Of a stretch of DNA of 64,000 bases, positions 24,052 to 33,900 are shown piece after piece. Within the stretch, counting starts at the first letter, position 1, and the number at the start of each line of letters is the position of its first letter. Position numbers and translations under genes: made by a program. This DNA is from Flavihumibacter profundi (lineage in GTDB: Bacteria; Bacteroidota; Bacteroidia; Chitinophagales; Chitinophagaceae), in NCBI RefSeq assembly GCF_020076305.1, contig NZ_JAIQXE010000001.1, forward strand, positions 1,860,001 through 1,924,000, read 5' to 3'. The notes beneath the pieces are model-generated. The model worked only from the letters and a program-made list of their open reading frames with translations. It made no database searches and had not been told where the DNA came from.

Positions 24052-24154
24052 TCTAATAGTACTCCCTAACCAGGCTGATTACTGCAAGTCCACATTTCCT
24101 GGTAACTAATTACGGCCCCCGCCCGTCTAACTATCAGACTACCAAAGCCAGCCC

Positions 24155-26527
24155 ATGCTAAAAAATTATTTAAAAACCGCTTTCCGGAATATTATCCGCC
24201 ATAAAGCGTATTCCTTCATTAATATTTCCGGACTGGCTATTGGTATGGCCTGCAGCATCCTTATCTTTTTGTGGGTGGAAAACGAGTTGAGTTATGACCG
24301 GTTCCACGCAAACGCCGGCCAGGTTTACCGGATCACCTGCAACGCCGGGGATTTTAAGGCAGCAGTAAACCCGGCTGGAATGCCCGCCGGCCTGAAAGCA
24401 GAAATGCCCGTAATAAAGAACTTTGTCCGCCTTAGCCATATTTCCACTAACCTGTTTGAAGCAGACAACCGAAAATTTGAAGAAAAGCGGGTGTTCTATG
24501 CTGATTCTACTTTTCTCCAAATCTTCTCTTTCCCGTTGATTAGTGGTAATGCGAAAACAGCGCTTGACCGTCCCGATGGCGTATTGATCACAGAAGACAT
24601 GGCCACCAAATATTTCGGGAAGGAAAATGCCCTGGGCAAGACCATAAGAAAAGATAATGGTGACAATATTACTGTAACCGGTGTGCTGGCAAATATCCCT
24701 CCTGACTCACACCTACAATTTGATTTCATCCTGCCCATGTCTTCAATTGCCAAAACAAACTTTGACCTTAAGACAAACGTGTGGGATAATTTCAATTTTT
24801 ACTCCTATGTGCAACTGGATAAAAACTTCGTCCCTGCAACAGCCTCTTTAAAAAGTCTGGAAAAACAGATCAATGAGATTTATAAGAAACATGTAAATGT
24901 GGCAGAACTGAAAGTAGATTTTCAATTGCAACCGTTAACCAGTATTCACCTGCATTCCAACTTACAGGTAGATCTGACCGGTCATGGAAATGCACAATAT
25001 GTAAAGATCTTTTTTATTGTCGCCATATTTATTCTTGCAGTGGCTTCCATCAATTTCATGAATCTCGCCACAGCACGCTCTGCCAGGAGATCAAAAGAAG
25101 TTGGTTTACGAAAAGTAGTTGGCGCTGGCCGTAAACAGCTGATTACCCAATTCCTGGGTGAGTCTTTGCTGATAGCATTACTTGCACTGCTCTTAGCCTT
25201 TGGGATTGTCCTGGTATTTCTTCCACTTTTCAATACTATCTCTGAAAAATCATTGTCCAGCCATTTCCTGGATGGAAAATTTATGCTTCAGCTGCTGGGT
25301 ATAGCGGTGGCTACAGGGTTGGTTTCCGGCTGTTACCCCGCATTATTCCTATCCGGATTTAACCCGGTAAAAGTGCTGAAAGGAAACATGAAATCAATGG
25401 GCGGAAATTTATTATTCCGGAACGGGCTGGTAATTACCCAGTTTATTGTATCGATAGTGCTGCTTGCCGGTACTGTAGTGGTATACAAACAACTTCAATT
25501 TATAAAAAGCAGGAACCTCGGCTTTGAAAAAGAAAACCTGTTGTATATGGAAATGACCGGCGAAATGTGGAACAAACAACAGGCACTCAGAACCGAGCTA
25601 CAAGGGAATCCACTTACTGCTGATTTTGCCATTGTTTCCGAATTACCAACAAATCTTACCAGTGGTACAGTAAGTATTTTATGGGAAGGGAAAGACCCTA
25701 ATGCACAAACAGTCTTTCCTTCAATGGATGTGAGTGAAGATTTCATTGATGTTTTCCAGATGAAAATATTAAGCGGCCGAAGTTTTTCAAAGGAATTCAA
25801 AGCCGACTCAACCAATTTCATCATCAATGAAAAAGCCATGCAGGTAATGGGGATGAATATAAAAAACGCAGCAGGCAAACCACTGACTTTTCAAAATGAG
25901 AAAGGAATAATTATCGGTGTAGTTAAAGATTTTAATTTCAAACCGATCCAGCAGGCTATAGAACCATTGATCCTTCGGTTGAACAAATATGGCGGTAATG
26001 TGGTCATAAAAACAAAACCGGGCAATACCGAGGCGACCATCAAAGCATTGGAAAAAATCAGCAGGCAACTCAACCCGGCCTATCCTTTCAAATATAATTT
26101 CCTCGACAAAGACCTCGCCAACCTGTACAAAGGCGAACAGAAGCTGGGCAAACTTTTCAACATATTCGCCATCCTTGCAATTTTCATTTCCTGTTTGGGC
26201 TTATACGGATTATCTGCTTACATGGCCGAACAAAGAACCAGGGAAATCGGGGTTCGTAAGGTTTTGGGAGCTTCTATTTTTAATATTGTATACCTTTTAT
26301 CGACCGGATTTACACGGCTCATCCTTATTGCCACAGCAATTGCTATCCCGGTTTCCTGGTTTGCTATCAACAGCTGGCTGAAAGGGTTCGCTTATCGCAT
26401 AGATATCAGCTGGATCATTTTTGCTGTTGCATCCATTACAGCTTTATTGATCGCCTGGCTCACTGTCAGCTATGAATCTGTCAGGGCAGCCATTGCCAAT
26501 CCGATAAAGAGTTTAAGGGCAGAATGA
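24155..26527 (+). CDS. MacB/FtsX-type ABC transporter permease (orphan)
   Basis: A 790-residue protein with two FtsX cores. It starts MLKNYLKTAFRNIIRHKAYS and FINISGLAIGMACSILI, the usual beginning of the large Bacteroidota permeases. A MacB-type periplasmic domain covers about residues 50-265, and helices include the conserved NFMNLATARSARRSKEVGLRK. A second periplasmic domain at about 440-650 is followed by the C-terminal FtsX domain with AEQRTREIGVRKVLGAS. Such proteins drive mechanotransmission (peptide or lipoprotein export) with a cytosolic ATPase partner, but no ATPase gene is adjacent. Substrate unknown. An unusual inverted repeat array precedes it, and no promoter consensus was found. 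Confidence 0.92.
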   Translation: MLKNYLKTAFRNIIRHKAYSFINISGLAIGMACSILIFLWVENELSYDRFHANAGQVYRITCNAGDFKAAVNPAGMPAGLKAEMPVIKNFVRLSHISTNLFEADNRKFEEKRVFYADSTFLQIFSFPLISGNAKTALDRPDGVLITEDMATKYFGKENALGKTIRKDNGDNITVTGVLANIPPDSHLQFDFILPMSSIAKTNFDLKTNVWDNFNFYSYVQLDKNFVPATASLKSLEKQINEIYKKHVNVAELKVDFQLQPLTSIHLHSNLQVDLTGHGNAQYVKIFFIVAIFILAVASINFMNLATARSARRSKEVGLRKVVGAGRKQLITQFLGESLLIALLALLLAFGIVLVFLPLFNTISEKSLSSHFLDGKFMLQLLGIAVATGLVSGCYPALFLSGFNPVKVLKGNMKSMGGNLLFRNGLVITQFIVSIVLLAGTVVVYKQLQFIKSRNLGFEKENLLYMEMTGEMWNKQQALRTELQGNPLTADFAIVSELPTNLTSGTVSILWEGKDPNAQTVFPSMDVSEDFIDVFQMKILSGRSFSKEFKADSTNFIINEKAMQVMGMNIKNAAGKPLTFQNEKGIIIGVVKDFNFKPIQQAIEPLILRLNKYGGNVVIKTKPGNTEATIKALEKISRQLNPAYPFKYNFLDKDLANLYKGEQKLGKLFNIFAILAIFISCLGLYGLSAYMAEQRTREIGVRKVLGASIFNIVYLLSTGFTRLILIATAIAIPVSWFAINSWLKGFAYRIDISWIIFAVASITALLIAWLTVSYESVRAAIANPIKSLRAE

Positions 26528-26621
26528 TATAGAAATTTTCTGCCAAGCGCGCTTAATGAATTATATTTCAGCAATGGTAATCCTACCAACTTTTAGCAAT
26601 ATAATTTACATGGGTACAAAG

Positions 26622-29081
26622 ATGAAAAACGCAGCATTGCTATTCCTTACTTTCTTATCGTTCTCAGCCACCTTACTACGGGCTCAACACAGCGACTTCC
26701 CAAACCGGATAAATTCAAAGGCATTCAATCCATCTACCGTGCTATGGTACCCTGAACCTGCAAAAAAATGGGAAGATGCAATCCCTGTTGGCAACGGCCG
26801 GTTAGGCGCCATGGTATTCGGCAAAAACGGTGAAGAACGTATCCAGCTTAATGAAGAAACCTATTGGACCGGCGGGCCATATTCAACCGTCGTAAAAGGT
26901 GGCTACACCGCCTTACCGGAAATCCAGAAACTTGTATTCGAAGAAAAATATTTAGCGGCGCATAATTTATTCGGGCGAAAGCTGATGGGATACCCCGTTG
27001 AACAACAAAAATACCAGTCACTTGCTAACCTGCACCTGTTTTTCAGGAACCAGGATTCTGTCAGTAACTACAAGCGCTGGCTCGACCTGGAGACCGGCCT
27101 AACAGGTGTTTCTTACCAATCTAACGGCATCACTTACCTGCGCCAGGTATTTGCTTCTGCACCCGACCAGGTTATAGTAGTCAGGGTCACTGCAGATAAA
27201 CCCGGCAGTATTTCTTTCACCGCAAACCTGCGCGGCGTAAGAAACCAGGCGCACTCCAATTATGCAACCGATTATTTCAAAATGGACCCCTATGGTAATG
27301 ACGGATTAGTGCTGACTGGTAAATCAGCCGACTACATGGGTATTGAAGGGAAATTAAAATATGAAGCCCGCATAAAAGCTGTTCCTGAAGGTGGTACTAT
27401 AAAAACAGATGGCGTTGATTTAATCATTGAAAATGCCGACGCGGTTACCTTGTATTTTGCTGCTGCAACAAATTTCATCAACTATAAAGATGTAAGTGCA
27501 AACCAGCACCAACGGGTAGATAACTACTTTAATGGCATAGAAAACAAAACCTGGCAAAGTATTCTTGAATCAGCCGTCGCCGATTATAAAAAATACTACG
27601 ACAGGGTCTCGCTAAAATTACCCATCACCCAAAACTCTTTTCTCCCGATACCGGAACGCATACAAAAAATACAATCAGGTCCAGACCCGTCACTGTCTGC
27701 CCTCAGTTATAATTTCGGGAGGTACCTGATGATTAGTTCATCCCGGCCTGGCACCGAACCAGCCAACCTGCAAGGCATCTGGAATGATGATATGAACCCG
27801 GCATGGGATTCGAAATACACCACAAATATTAATACCGAAATGAATTACTGGCCGGTAGAAACCGGTAACCTGTCCGAATGTGCAGAGCCACTGGTCCGCA
27901 TGGTGAAAGAACTAACAGACCAGGGTACACAGGTTGCCAGGGAACACTATGGTGCCAGCGGATGGGTCTTCCACCAGAATACGGATATATGGCGTGTCGC
28001 TGCGCCTATGGATGGACCAACCTGGGGCACTTTCACTGTTGGTGGCGCCTGGTTGTGCACACATTTATGGGAGCATTACCAATACACCATGGATAAAAAT
28101 TTCCTGCAGGAGACTTATCCATTGATAAAAGGTTCGGTACAATTCTTTATGGATTTTTTAGTGACCCACCCCAACGGAAAATGGCTGGTAACCAATCCAT
28201 CCACTTCCCCCGAAAACTTTCCGGATGGCGGCGGCAACAAACCTTATTTTGACGAAGTAACCGCGGGGTTCAGGGAAGGCACCACAATTTGCGCAGGCTC
28301 TTCCATTGATATGCAGATACTCTACGACCTGTTTGGTTATTTCATAAAAGCATCCGCCATCCTTGGCGAGAATGATGGATTCATCCAGCAGGTAAAAACA
28401 GCCCGTGAAAAATTAGTGCCGCCACAAATTGGCAGGGATGGTTCACTGCAGGAATGGGCCGATGACTGGAAATCACTGGAAAAAAACCACCGCCATTTTT
28501 CACATATGTATGGCCTGTATCCCGGCAAGATATTGTATGAGAAAAGAACGCCCGCATTGATAGCCGCGTATAAAAAAGTTCTGGAAGAAAGGGGCGATGC
28601 ATCCACAGGCTGGTCAAGGGCCTGGAAGATGGCGCTTTGGGCCCGGCTGAACGATGGCAACAGGGCTAATAAAATTTATAAAGGATATATTAAAGAGCAG
28701 AGCTGCTTATCACTTTTCGCACTGTGCGGACGGGCACCGCAGGTGGATGGGACCTTTGGTGTGACTGCCGCAATCACGGAAATGTTGTTGCAATCACAGG
28801 AAGGATACATAAAATTATTGCCTGCCCTTCCTGATGAATGGAGTTCGGGCGAATTCAGCGGCGTATGCGCAAGAGGCGCTTTCGAATTAAGTTATGCCTG
28901 GGAAAATAAAAAAATCACCCGACTTAAAATAGTATCCAAAGCAGGCGAAAATTGCAGGATTGAATCCGGTGCGATAAAGAAGATAAAAAGCAATGGACAC
29001 AGCGTGCCATTTAAAAAACTGGCAGATAATATTGTTGAATTCAAAACAATAAAGGGTGGCGTATATTTTATAGAAAAATAA
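26622..29081 (+). CDS. Glycoside hydrolase family 95, secreted alpha-L-fucosidase (or related galactosidase)
   Basis: An 819-residue enzyme with a signal peptide (MKNAALLFLTFLSFSATLLR). The N-terminal beta domain opens with LWYPEPAKKWEDAIPVGNGR and LGAMVFGKNGEERIQLNEE, typical of GH95. The alpha/alpha barrel carries TNINTEMNYWPVETGNLSEC, with the two catalytic-site Asn, NPSTSPENF with the general acid Glu, and HFSHMYGLYPG. GH95 enzymes remove alpha-1,2-linked L-fucose by inversion; some act on L-galactose. The start at 26622 is chosen because it begins the signal peptide, although the frame opens at 26556. No SusC/SusD pair or other glycosidase is adjacent, so it is not part of a visible polysaccharide utilisation locus. 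Confidence 0.93.
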   Translation: MKNAALLFLTFLSFSATLLRAQHSDFPNRINSKAFNPSTVLWYPEPAKKWEDAIPVGNGRLGAMVFGKNGEERIQLNEETYWTGGPYSTVVKGGYTALPEIQKLVFEEKYLAAHNLFGRKLMGYPVEQQKYQSLANLHLFFRNQDSVSNYKRWLDLETGLTGVSYQSNGITYLRQVFASAPDQVIVVRVTADKPGSISFTANLRGVRNQAHSNYATDYFKMDPYGNDGLVLTGKSADYMGIEGKLKYEARIKAVPEGGTIKTDGVDLIIENADAVTLYFAAATNFINYKDVSANQHQRVDNYFNGIENKTWQSILESAVADYKKYYDRVSLKLPITQNSFLPIPERIQKIQSGPDPSLSALSYNFGRYLMISSSRPGTEPANLQGIWNDDMNPAWDSKYTTNINTEMNYWPVETGNLSECAEPLVRMVKELTDQGTQVAREHYGASGWVFHQNTDIWRVAAPMDGPTWGTFTVGGAWLCTHLWEHYQYTMDKNFLQETYPLIKGSVQFFMDFLVTHPNGKWLVTNPSTSPENFPDGGGNKPYFDEVTAGFREGTTICAGSSIDMQILYDLFGYFIKASAILGENDGFIQQVKTAREKLVPPQIGRDGSLQEWADDWKSLEKNHRHFSHMYGLYPGKILYEKRTPALIAAYKKVLEERGDASTGWSRAWKMALWARLNDGNRANKIYKGYIKEQSCLSLFALCGRAPQVDGTFGVTAAITEMLLQSQEGYIKLLPALPDEWSSGEFSGVCARGAFELSYAWENKKITRLKIVSKAGENCRIESGAIKKIKSNGHSVPFKKLADNIVEFKTIKGGVYFIEK

Positions 29082-29116
29082 ATAATAACTTTTAAGGAGA
29101 TTATAAATCAGGCTAA

Positions 29117-30694
29117 ATGGCTACTTATCCAAGTATATTCAATGATGTAATCGGACCTGTAATGCGTGGGCCTTCCAGTTCCCATTGTGCCGCCTCTTTA
29201 CGCATTGCCCGATTGTGCAGGGACCTGATGGATGAAAACATCAAGGATATCATTATTGAATTTGACCCTAATGGTTCATTGGCAACAACACACAAGAGCC
29301 AGGGTTCTGACATGGGTTTATTCGGTGGATTCATGGGTTGGGAAGCCTATGATGAACGGTTGCCACTATCTGACAAACACCTGGCTACTTCAGGAATAAA
29401 TGTAACCATCAATATATGTGATATAGGCGCTGGTCACCCGAATACTTATAAGTTTACGCTAAGCAATAATAAAGAAACAAGAAACCTGACAGCCATTTCT
29501 ACGGGTGGGGGCATGATTGAAGTGATTGAAATAGATGGCAATACTATTTCGATGGCTGGCGACTATTTTGAAACACTGATATACTGTAAAGAAGCGGAAA
29601 AGATAATCAAGTACCTAAAAGCATCCATTGCATTTGATGATATACAATTCCATAAAGGCGAGAGAAGTTTTATAGAAATCAAATCACAAACATTTCCTGA
29701 TCCCTCTATTTGCAATGAATTGCTCAGCATGGAGGAAGTTACAGTTATAAAATACCTGAAACCGGTACTGCCTGTAATGGCAAGAAATAATTTACAGGTA
29801 CCATTTATTACCTGTAATGAAATGCTTGAGTATAACAGGAATAAAAATAAATCCCTTTGGCAACTAGCCCTGGATTATGAAGCTAAAAGGGGAAATATTT
29901 CCGAGTCGGAAGTATTTGAAAAAATGCGCGACATTATCCATATAATGGACAAGGCAATTCAACTGGGTTTAAAAGGAACGCATTATGAAGACCGGATCTT
30001 AGGCAGTCAATCGGTACTCTTTAAAGAAAAACTCAATGCCAACCAATTAATTGGTGGCGAAACCAATAACAGGATCATCATGTATGTTTCTGCCATGATG
30101 GAAGTAAAAAGCTCGATGGGCGTAATTGTAGCTGCTCCAACTGCAGGTTCCTGCGGAGCCTTGCCAGGTGCAATTTTCGGGACAGGCCATTCCCTGCAAT
30201 TGCACGAAGATGAGATAGTCAAAGCTATGTTATCCGCAGGATTAATAGGGGTGTTCATTGCGGCGCACGCTACTTTTGCAGCGGAAGTGGGCGGCTGCAT
30301 GGCGGAAACCGGATCAGGCGGTGGAATGGCTGCCGCAGCAATTACTGAAATGAACGGTGGAACGCTGAAGCAGTCTTTAGCCGCAGCCTCGTTAGCGCTA
30401 CAAAATTCCCTGGGGATAATTTGTGATCCAATCGGCAACCGCGTGGAGGCCCCCTGTTTAGGAAGGAATGTAATGGCAGCCACAAATGCTGTTTCCTGTG
30501 CCAATATGGCTTTATCCAATTATGAGCAACTTATACCCCTCGATGAAGTAATAGAAACAATGAAAGCAGTTGGTGATCAAATTCACCATACCCTAAGATG
30601 CACCAACCTTGGTGGCCTCTCCATAACGAATGCCGCAAAAAAAATTGAAGCCTTGCTGGAAGTACAACCTGATAAATTTTATAAAAGTTGCTGA
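29117..30694 (+). CDS. L-serine dehydratase, iron-sulfur type, beta and alpha parts in one chain
   Basis: A 525-residue enzyme that deaminates L-serine to pyruvate and ammonia with a [4Fe-4S] cluster. The beta part comes first: DVIGPVMRGPSSSHCAASLR and then SQGSDMGLFGGFMGWEAYDE. The alpha part has APTAGSCGALPGAIFGTG, GGCMAETGSGGGMAAAAI and DPIGNRVEAPCLGRNVMAATNA, the cysteine-bearing motifs of the family. It is longer than E. coli SdaA (about 455) because of a middle linker. The protein ends in a free Cys (YKSC), as in related dehydratases where the C-terminal Cys can sit in the active site. An AAGGAGA stretch at about 29093-29099 is rather far from the ATG. Confidence 0.9.
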   Translation: MATYPSIFNDVIGPVMRGPSSSHCAASLRIARLCRDLMDENIKDIIIEFDPNGSLATTHKSQGSDMGLFGGFMGWEAYDERLPLSDKHLATSGINVTINICDIGAGHPNTYKFTLSNNKETRNLTAISTGGGMIEVIEIDGNTISMAGDYFETLIYCKEAEKIIKYLKASIAFDDIQFHKGERSFIEIKSQTFPDPSICNELLSMEEVTVIKYLKPVLPVMARNNLQVPFITCNEMLEYNRNKNKSLWQLALDYEAKRGNISESEVFEKMRDIIHIMDKAIQLGLKGTHYEDRILGSQSVLFKEKLNANQLIGGETNNRIIMYVSAMMEVKSSMGVIVAAPTAGSCGALPGAIFGTGHSLQLHEDEIVKAMLSAGLIGVFIAAHATFAAEVGGCMAETGSGGGMAAAAITEMNGGTLKQSLAAASLALQNSLGIICDPIGNRVEAPCLGRNVMAATNAVSCANMALSNYEQLIPLDEVIETMKAVGDQIHHTLRCTNLGGLSITNAAKKIEALLEVQPDKFYKSC

Positions 30695-30851
30695 TACATC
30701 TATGAGCCATTATGATAAAAGTAACATCCAATACCCAAGGTTTGCCTACTACTTAAACCCTATTGGAAAAAGTATATACCCTGGTTGTGTTTACCTGATT
30801 AAATAAATTACTGGCAATTATCTTTACCTTGCGGCCTGGTCAACCAACCGG

Positions 30852-31364
30852 GTGAAAAAAACAATCGCCATATCATTCCTTTTCATCATACTGCTTTTTC
30901 AGTATGGCCACCTCATTGTGTTTGTTATCGGGGAGATCAGCATAGAGCGGGACTTCGAAGCCCAAATCCTCCAAAATATTCCTGATGCCTCGCTCGACAG
31001 GATCGAGGACAACAATGAACTTTCCTGGGAGGAAGAAGGCAGGGAATTTACATACCAGGACAAATTATACGATGTAGTAAGAACCAAAACCGAACAGGGG
31101 AAGAAAGTATATTATGCACTTAATGACCGAAAAGAAAAAAAACTGGTCGACCAGTTCTCCGGGAACATGAAAACAGGGCATGAAAATGCTGATGGTACAA
31201 AAAGCGGAAAATATAGTATAAAATTCCAGGCTGCTTTATTTACAGTGCCTGAACAAGCCAATGAACAATGGGTTACCTGTGAAGCGGAAAAAAAATATTT
31301 CAACAGGGATTCCAGGATCATTTCCAACCCCCAAGAAATAATACCCACACCACCCTGGGCTTAG
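30852..31364 (+). CDS. Hypothetical membrane-anchored or secreted protein
   Basis: A 170-residue protein not recognised. It has one N-terminal hydrophobic segment (ISFLFIILLFQYGHLIVFVIG) followed by a charged soluble part with ELSWEEEGREFTYQDKLYDV and a short C-terminal tail ending PTPPWA. The hydrophobic stretch lacks a clear signal-peptidase site, so a single-pass anchor is likely. The start is GTG; no ATG lies nearby in frame. It precedes the TonB receptor by about 100 bases on the same strand, but nothing shows that it belongs to the uptake system. Confidence 0.6.
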   Translation: MKKTIAISFLFIILLFQYGHLIVFVIGEISIERDFEAQILQNIPDASLDRIEDNNELSWEEEGREFTYQDKLYDVVRTKTEQGKKVYYALNDRKEKKLVDQFSGNMKTGHENADGTKSGKYSIKFQAALFTVPEQANEQWVTCEAEKKYFNRDSRIISNPQEIIPTPPWA

Positions 31365-31445
31365 TGACTGTCCCCTTTATTTTATTGTAAATACACACGA
31401 CCCTGGCTGCACATGGCTGTTGCCCTGGGGCAATTCTACCTGTTG

Positions 31446-31468
31446 ATTATTAAAATCATTTAAATAAT
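31446..31468. promoter_or_regulatory. AT-rich dyad over the TonB-receptor start codon (candidate operator)
   Basis: ATTATTAAAAT (31446-31456) and ATTTAAATAAT (31458-31468) are complementary at 10 of 11 positions around a central C. The ATG at 31467 is inside the dyad. Size and AT-rich character recall Fur-like sites, but it is not a match to the classical Fur box. Confidence 0.3.
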
Positions 31469-33890
31469 GAGATCAAAAATTTTATTTACCCTGGCCTGTA
31501 TGGCCATGGTTTCAATATCGTTTGCACAAAAAATGCTTACCGGGAAAATCCTTGATGCCGGTTCCAATACACCACTTTCCGGCGCTACCATTACATTTCC
31601 GGGCGGGGCCACAACTTCAGCCAGGGACGGTTCATTCAGCATCAACTGCCCGGCGGGAAATTCTATCACTGTTTCCTATGTTGGTTTCGTTGCACAAAAG
31701 ATTACTGTTAAAGACTGCGATGCCATTCTTACAATTTCACTCACAAGCAATAACCGCACCCTTGATGTTGTGGAGATCACTGCCACTTCCAATTTCAATA
31801 AAGCGCTGCTTTACCAACCCGCATCAATTGCAAAACTTACCCTTGCTGAACTTAAACGCGGCACAGGGTTGTACCTCGATGACGCAATTTTAACCAATGT
31901 ACCGGGTGTTACAATGAACCGCAGGAGTGTTGCAGGCGGACAGCAATTTAATATTCGCGGTTATGGCAACGGGACCAGGGGTACACGGGGTATTAGCAGC
32001 AATTTCGATGGGCAGGGCTCAAAAGTTTACCTCAATGGTATCCCGATTACCGATGCAGAAGGCATAACAACTATGGATGATATTGATTTTGGATCTATAG
32101 GTAATGTAGAAGTGATCAAGGGTCCGGCCGGAACCCTTTATGGACTTGCTGCTGCCGGTGCGGTAAACCTTAAAACCACCAGGCCGGAAAAAGGAAAAAC
32201 ATCCCTCGGCCAGGAAGTTATGGTCGGTAATTACGGCCTGCGCAGGTATACCACAACTTTTCAAACCGCCGGCGAACGTTCTTCCATCCTCCTGAATTAT
32301 GGCCACCAAAATTCAGATGGTTTCAGCATCCACAATGCTTCCAAAAAAGACTTTGTAAATTTTGTTGGTGAATTCACTCCAAATGAGAAACAAACTGTCA
32401 CTACCTATGCTGGTTACAGTAATTCCTATGATGAAAGGCTTGGGGAGCTGACCATCGACCAATGGAATAATAATGATTATTCCGGTAATCCGGATTATAT
32501 CAAGCGAAATGCGCACAGCAATGTGATCAGTTTCCGTGCAGGCGTTGGACATACTTATGCCTTCAACAAGCATCTTTCCAATACCACTACTGTATTCGGT
32601 ACCGGCTTTACCAGCAATGCAAGTTCAGCCGCGGGATGGACCGATAAAAACACCATTAATTATGGCTTACGGTCAACCTTTGACACAAAATTCGAGCTGG
32701 GCAGTAATGCAACATTGAGCGGCAATACCGGGATAGAAACACAGAGGCAGGACGGACAAACAATCGGCTACAACATGAAACAGCACCCTGCGGATACCGA
32801 TACCACATGGACCCTTGGTGAAAATCCATATTGGGTGATCAATGCCAATACTTCGAATACAGCAACAGTGTCAAAAACAACTTCTTTATTTACACAATGG
32901 ACCCTTGGCCTGGCAAAAGACCTGTCCATTACCGCTGGAGTCGGGGTCAGCAATATGAAACTAACGCTTAATGACCGCTTCAACCCGGAACTAGCAACCC
33001 GTCCGGCTACTTACAATAAAGATTACCGCGGCATGGTTTCCCCGCATCTCGCCATCAATAAGGTATTCAGTAAGCAATTCTCATTGTATGCATCTTACAG
33101 TGTGGGCTACAAAGCGCCGGTAAGTTCTTATTTCTATATCACTACGCCCGCAGTAACCAATCCGGCTACGCCAGCCACAGGCAGGGTAAATGAAGACCTA
33201 AAAGCCGAGACCGGCAGGCAATTTGAAATAGGTTCAAAAGGCAACCTGTTTAACAGCAGGCTCAGCTATGAACTGGCCTGGTTCCATGCAACATTCTCGG
33301 ATAAAATGACAAGTGTTGCTGTTTCCTCTCCTGCTTCACCCAATACCACCCTTTATTCCTATGTGGTGAATGGAGGTACGCAAATTGACAACGGACTGGA
33401 AGCGCAGGTAAGGTTCACGGCTTACAGTGCTACAAATGGATTTGTTACCCTGGTAAGGCCATTCGCCAATTTCACTTATTCTGATTTTAAATATGGCGAT
33501 GATTTCAGGTACCAGAAATCCGCAACAGTAACCGAAGATTACAGTAGTAAAAAAGTAGCAGCTGTTTCCCCGAAAGTATTTAACCTTGGTGTTGACCTTG
33601 GAATGGCAGCCGGCCTCTATGCCAACTTCACTTATACCTACAGGGATGGGATGCCCATTACTTCACTGAATGATGTATATGCAGGCAGCTATAACCTGTT
33701 GAACGGTAAACTAGGTATTCGCCAGGCTCTCGGAAAACATTTCGACATTGATGCATACCTGGGTGCTATAAACCTGACAAATACCAAATATTACCTGATG
33801 GTATTTGCCAACCAGCTGCCCGATGCCTACCTGCCGGCAGCTCCGAATGCCAATATTTTCGCGGGGATAAACCTGAAATATAATTTCTAA
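31467..33890 (+). CDS. TonB-dependent outer-membrane receptor of a heme/iron uptake operon
   Basis: An 807-residue outer-membrane receptor. The signal peptide is LACMAMVSISFAQ. A carboxypeptidase regulatory-like domain (residues 22-95, GATITFPGGATTSARDGSFS) is followed by a plug (RGTGLYLDDAILTNVPGVTM, VEVIKGPAGTLYGLAAAGAVN) and a 22-strand barrel ending in a terminal Phe (NLKYNF). It should import a ligand across the outer membrane using TonB energy. The substrate is inferred from the HmuTUV-like genes directly downstream (hmuT starts after about 10 bases), which points to heme or a ferric siderophore. An FRAP/NPNL heme-receptor motif was not found, so heme is likely but not certain. Confidence 0.92.
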   Translation: MRSKILFTLACMAMVSISFAQKMLTGKILDAGSNTPLSGATITFPGGATTSARDGSFSINCPAGNSITVSYVGFVAQKITVKDCDAILTISLTSNNRTLDVVEITATSNFNKALLYQPASIAKLTLAELKRGTGLYLDDAILTNVPGVTMNRRSVAGGQQFNIRGYGNGTRGTRGISSNFDGQGSKVYLNGIPITDAEGITTMDDIDFGSIGNVEVIKGPAGTLYGLAAAGAVNLKTTRPEKGKTSLGQEVMVGNYGLRRYTTTFQTAGERSSILLNYGHQNSDGFSIHNASKKDFVNFVGEFTPNEKQTVTTYAGYSNSYDERLGELTIDQWNNNDYSGNPDYIKRNAHSNVISFRAGVGHTYAFNKHLSNTTTVFGTGFTSNASSAAGWTDKNTINYGLRSTFDTKFELGSNATLSGNTGIETQRQDGQTIGYNMKQHPADTDTTWTLGENPYWVINANTSNTATVSKTTSLFTQWTLGLAKDLSITAGVGVSNMKLTLNDRFNPELATRPATYNKDYRGMVSPHLAINKVFSKQFSLYASYSVGYKAPVSSYFYITTPAVTNPATPATGRVNEDLKAETGRQFEIGSKGNLFNSRLSYELAWFHATFSDKMTSVAVSSPASPNTTLYSYVVNGGTQIDNGLEAQVRFTAYSATNGFVTLVRPFANFTYSDFKYGDDFRYQKSATVTEDYSSKKVAAVSPKVFNLGVDLGMAAGLYANFTYTYRDGMPITSLNDVYAGSYNLLNGKLGIRQALGKHFDIDAYLGAINLTNTKYYLMVFANQLPDAYLPAAPNANIFAGINLKYNF

Positions 33891-33900
33891 ATTACAAGTG

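Noticed and set aside
26622-29081. Polysaccharide utilisation locus around the GH95 gene
   Set aside because: No SusC/SusD pair, sulfatase or second glycosidase lies next to it; the nearest TonB receptor belongs to the heme-type operon.
30007-30519. Long leftward frame of 170 codons
   Set aside because: Lies fully inside the L-serine dehydratase gene on the other strand, with no recognisable domain.
33898-33900. GTG start for hmuT
   Set aside because: Two ATG codons follow at once in frame and give a normal lipoprotein signal.
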